A DNA stretch of 21,942 bases from a virus. Position numbers and translations under genes: made by a program. Below are positions 1 through 8,356 of this stretch, in pieces. The stretch is taken from positions 1-21,942 of IMG/VR virus record IMGVR_UViG_3300040801_001383; one strand, written 5' to 3'. Every line of letters begins with the position of its first letter. The stretch's first letter is position 1. The notes below the pieces were generated by a model. That model searched no databases. It saw nothing but the letters and a program-made list of their open reading frames with translations, and had not been told where the DNA came from.

Positions 1-8
1 AGTTGCAT

Positions 9-22
9 AGCCAAAATTGGCT
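9..22. repeat. Small inverted repeat upstream of tnpB
   Basis: AGCCAA and TTGGCT form a perfect 6-bp stem around a 2-nt spacer (or a 5-bp stem with a 4-nt loop). It lies about 40 bases before the TnpB start and has no T-tract, so it is not a terminator. It could be a left-end hairpin of an IS200/IS605-type element, an operator, or chance. The window begins too close to it to decide. Confidence 0.25.
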
Positions 23-64
23 GAGATAGGAAAAAAATAATGAAAACATTAGAAGGTGAAAAAA

Positions 65-1306
65 ATGAAAATAGCAATGACAGCACCAAGAATTAGGCTT
101 ATTATTGCTGATGAAAATTACAAAGAACAACTTTATTGGCTATCGTGTGTTGCCAGTGATCTCAGAAGAGCAAGAAATGATATGATGAGAAGTTGTCTAG
201 TATATTGGCAAAAACAGATCAAAGGAGAAGATGTCCCCCTAAAGGATAATGGAAAACATTTAGAGTATAATACACATATACGGCGAGAATTGACAGAAGA
301 TTATGAGTTTGCTAATTCCACGTTGTTGTGGGAAGCGGCTTATAGAACAGCACAAATATTTAAAGCCAAAAAAAAAGATATTATCAAAGGAGACTGTAAT
401 CTCCCGATGTTTAAAGACAAGTCAATTCCTGTGCGAGGCTTGGGTACAGAGAAAAGTCCTAAAAGTAAACTTTGGGTTGAGGACGGTGTATATTATTTTA
501 AACCTCTTAGTTTAAATGGGATAGTATTTAAATTTGTGAATATCCACAAAGATAATAGTCTGAAAGTTATTCTTGGAAGGGTTATTGATGGTGAATATAA
601 ATTTGGTGATTCTCAGATAATAAAGGATGGCAAAACATGGTATTTACATATGTCATATAGTTTTGAACAAGATATGTCTACTAATAAGCTAAATCCTGAT
701 ATTGTTTGTGGTGTTGATTTAGGCTGGTCGATCCCTGCGGTTTGTGGTTTGAATAAAGGTTATAATAGAGTGTTTTTGGGAGATAGTCAGCAATTACAAA
801 GATTTAAAACTCAAATTAAGAATCGGAGAAAGAATTTAAGTAGGCAAAGAAATAATTTAGAATCTGGGCACGGCAAGATTTGTTCCATGAAAGCGTTGGA
901 TCGTTTATCCTGCAAGGAAAGTAATTTTGTTAAAACATATAATCATACTATAAGCAAAAATATAATTGATTTTTGTTTTAAGCAACAAGCAGGTACAATT
1001 CATTTAGAAAAATTAAATAAAGAGGTTAAGAAGAATAAATTTTTAACAGCTTATTGGTCTTATTATCAATTACAAAATATGATAGAATATAAAGCGAAAA
1101 AGGAAGGAATAGGAATAAAATATATTGATCCTGCTTACACTAGCCAGATGTGTTCTGAATGTGGACATACAGCGAGAGAGAATAGAAAGACACAATCTGA
1201 ATTTGTTTGTATTGAATGTGGATATAAGGGGAATGCGGATTATAATGCAGCGGTGAATATTGCAAGATCAACAGAAGTTAAAGTAAAGGCGAAAATCGCT
1301 TCGTAA
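65..1306 (+). CDS. tnpB: TnpB-family RNA-guided RuvC nuclease (IS200/IS605 OrfB type)
   Basis: This is a TnpB-type protein, an RNA-guided DNA endonuclease encoded by IS200/IS605-family elements and the ancestor of Cas12. Counting from ATG 65 (413 aa), RuvC-I is GVDLG with Asp218, RuvC-II is HLEKL with Glu315, and RuvC-III is NADYNAAVNI with Asp392. A four-cysteine zinc ribbon (Cys363, Cys366, Cys382, Cys385) lies before the last Asp. The length is normal for TnpB. A GTG at 56 is in frame, but it sits inside the AGAAGGTG ribosome site that serves ATG 65, so ATG 65 is preferred. No TnpA is in the window; it could lie upstream or be missing. All three acidic residues are present, so this does not look like a nuclease-dead repressor derivative. 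The guide-RNA scaffold of TnpBs normally overlaps the 3' end of the gene, which would place it around 1200-1360 here. That placement is inference. Confidence 0.9.
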   Translation: MKIAMTAPRIRLIIADENYKEQLYWLSCVASDLRRARNDMMRSCLVYWQKQIKGEDVPLKDNGKHLEYNTHIRRELTEDYEFANSTLLWEAAYRTAQIFKAKKKDIIKGDCNLPMFKDKSIPVRGLGTEKSPKSKLWVEDGVYYFKPLSLNGIVFKFVNIHKDNSLKVILGRVIDGEYKFGDSQIIKDGKTWYLHMSYSFEQDMSTNKLNPDIVCGVDLGWSIPAVCGLNKGYNRVFLGDSQQLQRFKTQIKNRRKNLSRQRNNLESGHGKICSMKALDRLSCKESNFVKTYNHTISKNIIDFCFKQQAGTIHLEKLNKEVKKNKFLTAYWSYYQLQNMIEYKAKKEGIGIKYIDPAYTSQMCSECGHTARENRKTQSEFVCIECGYKGNADYNAAVNIARSTEVKVKAKIAS

Positions 1307-1361
1307 TTTGAGGCGTTGAGAATAGTGATAAAAGCAACAATAAAAATGGGAGATTATAGGA
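1285..1361 (+). ncRNA. Possible 3' end of TnpB guide RNA (omega/reRNA)
   Basis: In characterised TnpB elements the guide RNA comes from the 3' end of tnpB and the DNA after it, and its guide matches DNA just outside the right end. Here the end of the gene and the 55-base gap hold a small hairpin, GCGA-AAA-TCGC at 1289-1299, extendable by one G-U and one A-U pair. The right end of the element cannot be placed by eye, so neither the scaffold limits nor the guide can be given. Position relative to the gene is the main support. Confidence 0.25.
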
Positions 1362-2654
1362 ATGATTTATTTGAAAAATTGTCCAATTTGTGAATCTGAA
1401 TTATGGCACGATTTAGATTATTTGAGGAACAAAGAGGTATGGGTTGATAAAGATTATTTATATGAAGATCCTGTGGGTTTTAAGGTTTGCGAAGAATGCG
1501 GTTTTTTGACTTATGATTACCAACAAGATGTAGTTTTAAAACAAAGATATAATCAAAACAGCAAGTTGGTTACGGCTAATAATATTATAACTCAAAACAG
1601 GAAAAAATATTATCATGAATTATTTTTAGAAGAATTTATGAAAGATATTAAAGGTAATGTATTGGATTATGGCTGTGCGACTGGATCTTTTTTGAAATGG
1701 ATAAAAGAAAAAACTTCATGCAGTGTTTACGGTGTAGAGATAATAGAAGCATTTGTAGCTTTTGCCAGGCAAGAATATTCTGTTGACATAACTGATGACT
1801 TGCAGTTGTTTAATGACTTTGTAAAATTTAATTTTATATCATTATACAAAGTTTTGGAACATTTACAATATCCTCATACAGTTTTATTAGACTTAATAAA
1901 TAGATCGACTGATGATGCTTTATTTTACATAAGCGTTCCAGTCTGGTTTGATATGGAGTTTGATGAGACATCAGGGGAGCTTACTGATAGTTTTGAAAAA
2001 TATTATCATCTTAATCATGTGAATGTATTTACATTTAATTCTTTTCATAATCTTTTGAGGAAAGTCGGATTGAAAATAATAAAATCAAATTCTATGATGT
2101 ATGGACATACGGTATTGTGTGAAAGATGTGAACCAGATTCAAATTACGATAAAGATGATTATAGATTAGTTGAGTTAGCATTACAGAAACAAAAAAATGC
2201 TTTTGAGTTGTTTCAACAAAAGAGATTTGAGGAAGCATATAAATTATGTCCAGATTATATTGATGCATATATCATGAATTGTTTTACAAAAGAAACGATG
2301 AAAGATTTTAACGTGCAAATTTCAATTTTAGAGGAAGGGCTTGAAAATAATCCGGGTTCTACTAAATTAAGGTTGCAATTAGCACGAACTTTGTATCAAT
2401 GGGATGAGAACACGCCTGATAAGCAGTTTTATTCTAATAACATTAGGCGTGCTGAAGATATTTTGCTTGATTTGTTAAATGCAAAGCCTGGATTTGAGGA
2501 AATTTATAATATTCTGGGTATGATTGAAGCAAAATACAAAAAGAACTATAAGAAAGCAAGAGAATATTTTTCTAAAGTTTTAGAAATAAATCCTTCCAAG
2601 TATGGCGAAATTACAAACTTGGTTGGATGGCTATGGAGGGAGGCTGTAAGATGA
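1362..2654 (+). CDS. Zinc-finger class I SAM methyltransferase with C-terminal helical (TPR-like) repeats
   Basis: This 430-aa protein has a class I SAM-dependent methyltransferase core. An N-terminal zinc-binding pair (Cys7/Cys10 and Cys43/Cys46) resembles the N-terminal zinc module of sugar C-methyltransferases and related families. The SAM-binding motif I, VLDYGCATG, is at residues 100-108, an acidic GVEI strand follows, and a motif-IV-like region VLEHL is at 164-168. Residues from about 270 to 430 are alpha-helical and end in a TPR-like unit (KAREYFSKVLEINP). That tail may bind a protein or carbohydrate partner. A GGGAG ribosome site at 1348-1352 serves ATG 1362. The gene overlaps the next one by ATGA. 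With a CMP-sugar synthetase and a radical SAM enzyme behind it, a role in modifying a sugar or glycan is a reasonable inference, but the substrate cannot be read from the sequence. Confidence 0.75.
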   Translation: MIYLKNCPICESELWHDLDYLRNKEVWVDKDYLYEDPVGFKVCEECGFLTYDYQQDVVLKQRYNQNSKLVTANNIITQNRKKYYHELFLEEFMKDIKGNVLDYGCATGSFLKWIKEKTSCSVYGVEIIEAFVAFARQEYSVDITDDLQLFNDFVKFNFISLYKVLEHLQYPHTVLLDLINRSTDDALFYISVPVWFDMEFDETSGELTDSFEKYYHLNHVNVFTFNSFHNLLRKVGLKIIKSNSMMYGHTVLCERCEPDSNYDKDDYRLVELALQKQKNAFELFQQKRFEEAYKLCPDYIDAYIMNCFTKETMKDFNVQISILEEGLENNPGSTKLRLQLARTLYQWDENTPDKQFYSNNIRRAEDILLDLLNAKPGFEEIYNILGMIEAKYKKNYKKAREYFSKVLEINPSKYGEITNLVGWLWREAVR

Positions 2655-3322
2655 TTGAAGAAAAGATCGAAGAAAAGAAAGTGATAGCTTTAATTATAAT
2701 GCGTCGTGGTTCGACTGGCATAAAAAATAAATGTATGGAAAAGCTTGGCGGGAAACCGCTTGCTAAAATAATGATTGATAAATGTTTTGAAAGTAGATAT
2801 ATTGATGATGTCTATGTTTCCACTTCTGATGATGAATATAAAGAAATTGTTCGGGAGTGGGGATGTAAAGTCATAGATCGTCCTGTTGAGTTGTCAGAAT
2901 GGGATGTTCCAAATTTAAATGTTTACAAACATGCAGTTACAGTGCTTGACATAGAAGATGATGATTATGTTGTTTGTATAGATATATGCAAGCCTATGAC
3001 AACAGTTAAAATGATTGATGATGTTATATCAGTAATGCATCAAGGATCCTTTGATTCAGTTTTCACAGTTAAGCCTTATTCTTTTCAGTTAGCAGATGAT
3101 AAAAATGCAGTAGTTAGACAAAAACTTGGCAAAAAGCCTTTTATGGCTGCTTTCGGTGCCGTAAGAGCTTTTACGAAAAAAACAATAAAAGATTCCAAAC
3201 TCGGTACTTGGGGAAAGGGAGAAAAGCATAATGATATTCCCCGTATCCCGAAGTATCATTTTGATATAAACGATATAGAAGATTTTATCGCGGTTGAATA
3301 TTTGATGATGGCTGGATTTTGA
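2651..3322 (+). CDS. CMP-nonulosonate / acylneuraminate cytidylyltransferase-like (NeuA family)
   Basis: NeuA-family enzymes transfer CMP from CTP to a 2-keto acid sugar such as sialic, legionaminic or pseudaminic acid, or KDO. This 223-aa protein begins with the family's nucleotide-binding loop, IALIIMRRGSTGIKNK (residues 12-27), followed by LGGKPL. It continues with VSTSDDEY (57-64), an RP pair at 77-78, DSVFTV (135-140), and a C-terminal YHFDINDIEDF (202-212) that matches the usual DI(D/N)..EDF metal/substrate region. The segment that is normally LQPTSPLR reads CIDICKPMTT here, so substrate choice may differ. A strong GGAGGGAGG at 2635-2643 fixes ATG 2651 as the start, overlapping the methyltransferase stop as ATGA; an in-frame ATG at 2627 lacks such a site. 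No synthase (NeuB type) is in the window, so the sugar would come from the host or from genes outside it. Confidence 0.75.
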   Translation: MIEEKIEEKKVIALIIMRRGSTGIKNKCMEKLGGKPLAKIMIDKCFESRYIDDVYVSTSDDEYKEIVREWGCKVIDRPVELSEWDVPNLNVYKHAVTVLDIEDDDYVVCIDICKPMTTVKMIDDVISVMHQGSFDSVFTVKPYSFQLADDKNAVVRQKLGKKPFMAAFGAVRAFTKKTIKDSKLGTWGKGEKHNDIPRIPKYHFDINDIEDFIAVEYLMMAGF

Positions 3323-4074
3323 TGAGAAAATTAGAAATAACAACACAAGTGCCTTGTTTGAACTTTTGTAATTATTGTCCTCAAGATAATTTAATTAAAA
3401 ATTATACTGGCAATAAGTTTTTAACACTTGATAGATTTAAGCATTACTTATGTAGTATATCGCGTACTATAAATATACATTTCTCAGGATTCTCAGAACC
3501 ATTTTTGAATCGAAAGTGTATTGATATGATTGAATTTGCTTATGATGGCGGTCATAAGATTGTTGTTTACACAACAACCATGGGTATGACCAAATCTATT
3601 ATAAACAAATTATCGGCTATAGATGTAGAGTTGTACATTCATATTCCTAATGTTTCCACACATTTTAATATAGATATTTGGTCTAGGAATGTATTGGAAA
3701 TAAGCAAAAAAATGGATTTTAAATTTGTTATCGTTTTGCCGTACAATGATAAAATAAAGCAAGTTATAGAGAAAACAAATAAATCGATTATTCAGCAACC
3801 ATTGATAAACAGAGCTGGAAATTTAGATATTTTGCAGATGGCACCTTTGACAGGGAAAGTAAAATGTCGTGGCAAGAGATACAATCAGAATGTTCTATTG
3901 CCGAATGGTGATGTGGTATTATGTTGTATGGATTATTCACTACAATATAAACTAGGTAATCTTAATGAGATATCTTATGATGAATTATTCAAATCAGATG
4001 TTTACAGAGAAGTTATAAAAGGAGAACGGGATGATTTGATATGTAGAAAATGTTCAAGGGGGGTGAAAGCATAA
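3322..4074 (+). CDS. Radical SAM enzyme with SPASM-like C-terminus
   Basis: This 250-aa protein carries the CxxxCxxC signature of radical SAM enzymes (Cys12, Cys16, Cys19, in PCLNFCNYCP), which binds the 4Fe-4S cluster that cleaves SAM. A SAM-contact motif, FSGFSEPFLN, follows in place of the usual GGEP. The C-terminal third has a cysteine-rich SPASM/twitch-like arrangement: a KCRG, then LPNGDVVLCCMDY, GNLNE, YDELFKSD, and a final ICRKCSRG. This layout is typical of enzymes that act on peptides, proteins or sugars through auxiliary clusters. ATG 3322 overlaps the previous stop by one base (TGATG), so the gene is translationally coupled to the cytidylyltransferase; an in-frame TTG lies at 3319. 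The protein is short for a full SPASM enzyme. Its substrate is unknown; co-transcription suggests glycan precursor or virion-protein modification. Confidence 0.8.
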   Translation: MRKLEITTQVPCLNFCNYCPQDNLIKNYTGNKFLTLDRFKHYLCSISRTINIHFSGFSEPFLNRKCIDMIEFAYDGGHKIVVYTTTMGMTKSIINKLSAIDVELYIHIPNVSTHFNIDIWSRNVLEISKKMDFKFVIVLPYNDKIKQVIEKTNKSIIQQPLINRAGNLDILQMAPLTGKVKCRGKRYNQNVLLPNGDVVLCCMDYSLQYKLGNLNEISYDELFKSDVYREVIKGERDDLICRKCSRGVKA

Positions 4075-4075
4075 C

Positions 4076-4468
4076 ATGGAAGATGCACACGACGTATCAA
4101 ACAATAACAAATATGATGAATTGGACGATATAGATAGACGATTAATTGAATTAAAGCTGCAAACACCTAGTCTAACATATTGCAAGTTGTCTGAAATTGT
4201 AGGAGTTAATCGGTTTGTTGTGTCTCATAGAATGAAAAAAAACAAGGTAAAACAAGCTATAAATGATTTCCATAAATCAGCATTGCAAATATTGTTAGAT
4301 AGTCAAAATGAAGCTGCATTAGTATTGAGACAGCAATTGAAAAGCAAGGATGAGAAGATTGCTCAAGGGGCAGCTAAAGAGATAATAAAGGGTGTATTGA
4401 GCGATAGTGTAGATATCCCCAAGGGGCTTATGATAGAATTTGTCAATGGACACAAAAAAGAAAGTTAA
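4076..4468 (+). CDS. terS: Terminase small subunit-like DNA-binding protein
   Basis: This 130-aa protein is placed directly before, and overlaps, the large terminase gene, the standard position for the small terminase subunit that recognises phage DNA and regulates packaging. Residues about 20-60 read as a helix-turn-helix (DRRLIELKLQ, YCKLSEIVGVNRFVVSHRMK), followed by a charged, probably helical oligomerisation region. It starts one base after the radical SAM stop, with a purine-rich AAGGGGGG upstream at 4057-4064. Sequence similarity alone would be weak; the call rests on the helix-turn-helix, the size and the neighbour. Confidence 0.7.
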   Translation: MEDAHDVSNNNKYDELDDIDRRLIELKLQTPSLTYCKLSEIVGVNRFVVSHRMKKNKVKQAINDFHKSALQILLDSQNEAALVLRQQLKSKDEKIAQGAAKEIIKGVLSDSVDIPKGLMIEFVNGHKKES

Positions 4469-5675
4469 ATTCAATCTTTTGTCTCATCAATATCAATTCA
4501 CAGAATCAACAAATAGATATATAGTTAACTCTGGTGGAGTAGGCTCAGGCAAAACTTACGCTATAGTTTTAAAAACTTTGAAATTATGTATAGAGCATCC
4601 TGGAATTTTTATTTTAATTGGAGCTCAAACTTACCCTCTTTTGAGAGATACCACATTGAGAGAATTTGTTAATTTAATCCCACCTGAAATGATTAAAAGT
4701 TACAATAAAGCCAATCATCATTTTATTTTTGAAAATAATTCTGAGGTAATATTTCGGTCATTCGATGATCCCAATAAGCTTAAATCTTTGAATTTAGGAG
4801 CTTGCGGAATTGAAGAAATGTCAGATATATCTGAGGAAATATTTAAAATGTTAAGAACAAGGATGAGGCAAGACAGAATGCCTTGTTGTATATATGGGGC
4901 GACTAATCCTGGAACTTTTTCTAATTGGGTGTATAGAATATTTATAGAGAACCCTATACAGAATAGTGAAATAATTTACTCAATAAGTGCTGATAATGCA
5001 TATTTGCCTTTCGAATATTTAGAAGATTTAGAATACATGAAAGATAGTAACCCGGAATATTATGAGCGGATGGTGATGGGTAAATGGGGCGCTTTAGAAG
5101 GATTGATTTATAATTTACCGATTGAACAACGAATAACAGAATTGTTGAGGATTAAAGATTATGATAGGATAATAGCAGGATTAGATTTTGGTTTTACTCA
5201 TCCAACGGCTTTGGTTGTAATTGGGATAAGGGAAAACATTAGGCATGTCATAAGCGAAGTGTACAGGCACAAGATGACAAGCTCTGATATTATAGATATT
5301 GTAAAACAAAAAGAAAAAGAATTCAATATAGAAATAATATATTGTGATAGTTCCAGACCTGAAATAATAGAAGACTTGCAAAGAGAAGGAATACCCGCGG
5401 TTGAATCAATTAAAGATGTTTTTGACGGTATAATGTTTATTAAATCTCTAATTGGTAGTAAGAAATTATATGTTAATAAAGAATGTGTTTTCACTTTACG
5501 TGAGATGGATTCCTACATATGGGATGCGAAAAATATGATAAAGGAAGTTCCATTAAAAATTAATGATCATTGCTTAGATTCAATTCGTTATGCGTGTTAT
5601 ACTGATCATAAAAAATATGCTGGAGGTATTGAAAAATTTAATAGTGAAGAAGGCAGAGAACAATATGATTGGTAA
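4446..5675 (+). CDS. terL: Terminase large subunit (PBSX/XtmB-like packaging ATPase-nuclease)
   Basis: This motor pumps DNA into the prohead and cuts it. Counting from ATG 4446 (409 aa), the Walker A loop GGVGSGKT is at residues 30-37, the Walker B-like acidic pair is in CGIEEMSD near 121-126, and a coupling motif GATNP is near 151-155. The RuvC/RNase H-like nuclease follows, with acidic residues in AGLDFGFTHP (Asp247), IIYCDSSRPE (Asp301) and NDHCLDSIRYA (Asp378). The order and spacing resemble PBSX-type terminases. An in-frame TTG at 4440 is possible, but ATG 4446 is preferred. The start lies inside the end of the small-subunit gene, so the two are coupled. The full motif set suggests a functional enzyme. 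Confidence 0.93.
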   Translation: MDTKKKVKFNLLSHQYQFTESTNRYIVNSGGVGSGKTYAIVLKTLKLCIEHPGIFILIGAQTYPLLRDTTLREFVNLIPPEMIKSYNKANHHFIFENNSEVIFRSFDDPNKLKSLNLGACGIEEMSDISEEIFKMLRTRMRQDRMPCCIYGATNPGTFSNWVYRIFIENPIQNSEIIYSISADNAYLPFEYLEDLEYMKDSNPEYYERMVMGKWGALEGLIYNLPIEQRITELLRIKDYDRIIAGLDFGFTHPTALVVIGIRENIRHVISEVYRHKMTSSDIIDIVKQKEKEFNIEIIYCDSSRPEIIEDLQREGIPAVESIKDVFDGIMFIKSLIGSKKLYVNKECVFTLREMDSYIWDAKNMIKEVPLKINDHCLDSIRYACYTDHKKYAGGIEKFNSEEGREQYDW

Positions 5676-5680
5676 AAAGA

Positions 5681-5709
5681 TTGACAAAAAAACAATGATG
5701 TTGTATTTT
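5681..5709 (+). promoter_or_regulatory. Near-consensus sigma70-type promoter before portal gene
   Basis: A perfect -35 box TTGACA (5681-5686) is followed after exactly 17 bases by TATTTT (5704-5709), five of six matches to TATAAT. It lies in the only sizeable gap (5676-5749) between terminase and portal genes. Transcription would start near 5716. The same -35 box and spacing recur at 10800-10828. Confidence 0.65.
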
Positions 5710-5749
5710 ACGATCAAATGTGGTCAAGCAATTTGAGGTATAAGATGAT

Positions 5750-7945
5750 TTGCAAATTGGCAATATAGAAATAAGAAAGCTCAAACAAGAGGCCCCGCAA
5801 CCCAAATCACTTGGGAAAGAAATATCTTCAACTGATTCTTGTTATTTTGACGGTTATGCATTAAAGCCTTACAATCCTGCCTATTTATATCGAAAACGTG
5901 ACAGTTTTGAGCTTTATGATGACATGCGTGAAGATGATCAGATTTCATCTTTGCTGATGTTAAAAAAGCTAATTGTGTTGAATGCGGATTGGGAAATAGA
6001 ATGCGATGACGAAAATGTCAAGGAGTTTTTAGAGAAATGCTTTGATGAATATCTTGAAGGAATTTTTCTTAAAACTTTATATGATATCTTGTCTGCTATG
6101 GATTATGGATTTAGTGTATCTGAGAAGATATTTGACTATATAGAGCATGACGGCGGAACGAAGATTGTGTTGTCTAAGCTCAAGACTCGTGCACCTCACA
6201 CATTTACTCTGCCCACAGATAATCATGGTGAATTGATTGAAATAACCCAACATACGAATGGAGAGGATCTCCATCTTGACCCAGAAAAGTTTATTATTTA
6301 TTCATATAATAAAGAATTCGATAATCCTTATGGCCGGAGTGATTTGAACCGTGGGGTATATCGTGCTTATATTTCAAAAGATGCTTTAATCAAATTTTGG
6401 AATATCAGACTTGAAAGGTTTGGTATGCCAACGGCGGTTGGGAAGCTTCCTCGCGGTGCTGGTGAAGCTGAAAAAAATATATTTAAATCTATACTTAAAA
6501 ATATACAATCCAAAACATCAATAACAATGCCGGAGGATTTTCAACTTGATTTACTTGAAGCATCAAAGGGTCAAGCTGAATATGACAAAGCTATAGATAA
6601 ATACGATACTATGATAGCGAGAAAACTGCTTATACCTGATTTACTAGGTTTTTCAGGAAAGGAAACCGGTGGAGGGTCTTATGCCCTAGGTAAAGAGCAA
6701 TTTAATATATTTTACAATGTGATAGAATTTATAAGATTAGACATAGAGTCTATTGTTAATAAAGAGATAATCCAAAATTTGGTTTTTTGGAATTTTGGTA
6801 ACAAGATAGATGCTAAATTTAAGTTTAATAAAGCTGATGAAGATAGAAGAAATAAGGATATGGCCACCTGGATCGAAGCTGTTAAGACAGGTAAAGTGCC
6901 AGTCACTAACAATCACATAAACTGGCTCATGGCTTTAATAAATGCTCCTGAGATCACTGATGAAGAATTTAAGAAAATGGAAGAGGAGAAGGCCGCTTTT
7001 CGGGATGCAATTGGTAATAAAGAAAATGATAATAAGCAAGATGAGAAGAAAGACGATGGGGAAGACGAAAACGAATCAAAAGATCAGGAACAAAAGAAAA
7101 ACTTTAGTTTAGAGTTGAATCGTGAACTAAGTGTATATGAGAAAAAAATAGATTTTGCCAAGATTGCAAGAGAGACTGAGGGCATAGAAAATAAGTATAA
7201 GTCAGAATTAGCTAATGTTTTTGAATTATCTATAAATGCTCTTATGAATGATATTAAGTCCAAAAAAATAATTGAAAAGAAGCGATTTGATTTAGTCAAC
7301 AAGCTGTCATTGAAACACACGAACAAAACACACTCTTTGATTAAATCAATATTAAAAGATTCTTATAAATCCGGGGCATCATCTTTTGACAGAAGTAATT
7401 ATAAAATTGAAGTAGATATAACTGAATTGGATAATGATGATGTGGCCAAATGGGTAAATGAATATTCATTATACATAACTGGTGTAGAAGAAGAGTTTAT
7501 TCTTGGTAAAGTTAAAGCTGCACTTATTGAAGGCATTCGGGGTGGTATAGGCATCAAGGAAATGGTGGGAATGCTAGATGAAACATTAAAAGGATATAAT
7601 GTTTTGCTAGGTGCTTCGAGATTAGAGACAATAATTAGAACTATATCGTTGTCCGGTTTTAATGAAGCCAGGGCACAGCAATTTGAGAAATTTAAAGATG
7701 AAATAATAGCTTTTCAGTATAGCGCTATTTTGGATGGCAGGACATCAGAGATATGTTTAAAATTTGATAAGAATGGAAAGGGTTATTATCATCCTTCCGA
7801 GATAAGTAAGATAAACCCACCTAATCATTTTAATTGCAGATCTTTGCTTGTTCCGATTTTTAGTGATGAAGAAATGCCTGAAGTTGGCACACTTCCGTCC
7901 AATATATCACGAGCTCAAGGTAATTTTTGGAAAACAGGAGAATAA
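5750..7945 (+). CDS. Portal protein (Mu gp29/DUF935-like) fused to MuF/SPP1 gp7 head-morphogenesis domain
   Basis: This 731-aa protein appears to join two proteins that are usually separate. Residues about 40-420 resemble Mu gp29-type (DUF935) portals, the dodecameric ring through which DNA enters and leaves the head: MREDDQISSLLMLKKLIVLN, then AMDYGFSVSEKIFD, then FGMPTAVGKLPRGAGEAEK, and a GFSGKETGGGSYALG region near 300. A very charged linker (about 420-455, rich in K, D, E and N) follows. The rest ends in a MuF-type region, with RTISLSGFNEARAQQF and ILDGRTSEIC, closing in PPNHFNCRSLLVPI, the hallmark of minor head proteins. No stop or restart separates the halves. The first in-frame start is TTG 5750, with GAGGT ten bases upstream; the nearby ATG 5745 is in another frame and stops after seven codons. 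Confidence 0.87.
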   Translation: MQIGNIEIRKLKQEAPQPKSLGKEISSTDSCYFDGYALKPYNPAYLYRKRDSFELYDDMREDDQISSLLMLKKLIVLNADWEIECDDENVKEFLEKCFDEYLEGIFLKTLYDILSAMDYGFSVSEKIFDYIEHDGGTKIVLSKLKTRAPHTFTLPTDNHGELIEITQHTNGEDLHLDPEKFIIYSYNKEFDNPYGRSDLNRGVYRAYISKDALIKFWNIRLERFGMPTAVGKLPRGAGEAEKNIFKSILKNIQSKTSITMPEDFQLDLLEASKGQAEYDKAIDKYDTMIARKLLIPDLLGFSGKETGGGSYALGKEQFNIFYNVIEFIRLDIESIVNKEIIQNLVFWNFGNKIDAKFKFNKADEDRRNKDMATWIEAVKTGKVPVTNNHINWLMALINAPEITDEEFKKMEEEKAAFRDAIGNKENDNKQDEKKDDGEDENESKDQEQKKNFSLELNRELSVYEKKIDFAKIARETEGIENKYKSELANVFELSINALMNDIKSKKIIEKKRFDLVNKLSLKHTNKTHSLIKSILKDSYKSGASSFDRSNYKIEVDITELDNDDVAKWVNEYSLYITGVEEEFILGKVKAALIEGIRGGIGIKEMVGMLDETLKGYNVLLGASRLETIIRTISLSGFNEARAQQFEKFKDEIIAFQYSAILDGRTSEICLKFDKNGKGYYHPSEISKINPPNHFNCRSLLVPIFSDEEMPEVGTLPSNISRAQGNFWKTGE

Positions 7946-7946
7946 A

Positions 7947-8351
7947 ATGTCTGGATTAAGTCAAGCATTAAGATTAAATGTATTAGATCATTTTACAGGG
8001 GTGGCCGCATGGTCTGCACCAGCTGCCACATGGATTGCTTTATATTCTGCAGATGCATCAGCAACTGGAGCCGGAACAGAGCTATCTGGAAATGGATATG
8101 ATCGTGTGCAATGTAGCGCATGGAATGCAGCCGCTGCTTCTGGCACGGTAGCAGAAGCTACAAACAATGGGGCCTTATCTTTCCCTACGGCAACAGCTGG
8201 TTGGTCTACCGTAACCTGTGTCGGAGTTTACAATACACAAACAGCTGGAACATTTTTAGCTTATGCCACGATAACAGCCAAAACAATTGAAGCTAATGAT
8301 GTGGTAAGAATAGCCGACACAGCTTTGAAAATTAAATTAAAGGAAACATAA
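7947..8351 (+). CDS. Small virion protein, phage tail-fibre/Gp80-like family
   Basis: The likely start is ATG 7947, one base after the portal stop, with AGGAG at 7936-7940; the open frame extends further upstream, but only inside the portal gene. The 134-aa product is rich in Ala, Thr and Gly and predicted to be beta-stranded. It has the pattern MSGLSQALRLNVLDHFTG, W..P..TWIALYSADAS, GTELSGNGYDR, LSFPTATAGWSTVTCVGVYN, typical of a widespread small phage structural family usually annotated as tail-fibre or Gp80-like. Its place between portal and protease rather than in the tail module suggests a head-associated or adaptor role. The exact function is not established. Confidence 0.55.
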   Translation: MSGLSQALRLNVLDHFTGVAAWSAPAATWIALYSADASATGAGTELSGNGYDRVQCSAWNAAAASGTVAEATNNGALSFPTATAGWSTVTCVGVYNTQTAGTFLAYATITAKTIEANDVVRIADTALKIKLKET

Positions 8352-8356
8352 TTCAT

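Noticed and set aside
303-515. 70-codon + strand frame inside the tnpB gene
   Set aside because: It lies wholly within the real coding frame, has no ribosome site and no recognisable features; TnpB motifs prove the other frame.
65-1306. TnpB-derived nuclease-dead repressor (TldR) or a Cas12 effector
   Set aside because: All three RuvC acidic residues are present, which argues against a dead repressor; no CRISPR array or adaptation gene is present, and the length fits TnpB.
1316-1344. Promoter before the methyltransferase (TTGAGA-N17-AATAAA)
   Set aside because: The -10 element matches only four of six bases and the region is A-rich, so it is not distinguishable from background.
5748-5757. 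Perfect 10-bp palindrome ATTTGCAAAT over the portal start
   Set aside because: Short AT-rich palindromes are expected by chance in such sequence and no second copy stands near the other promoter.
5745-5768. ATG 5745 as start of the portal gene or a leader peptide
   Set aside because: It is in another frame and stops after seven codons; TTG 5750 is the first start in the portal frame. A leader-peptide role cannot be excluded but has no support.
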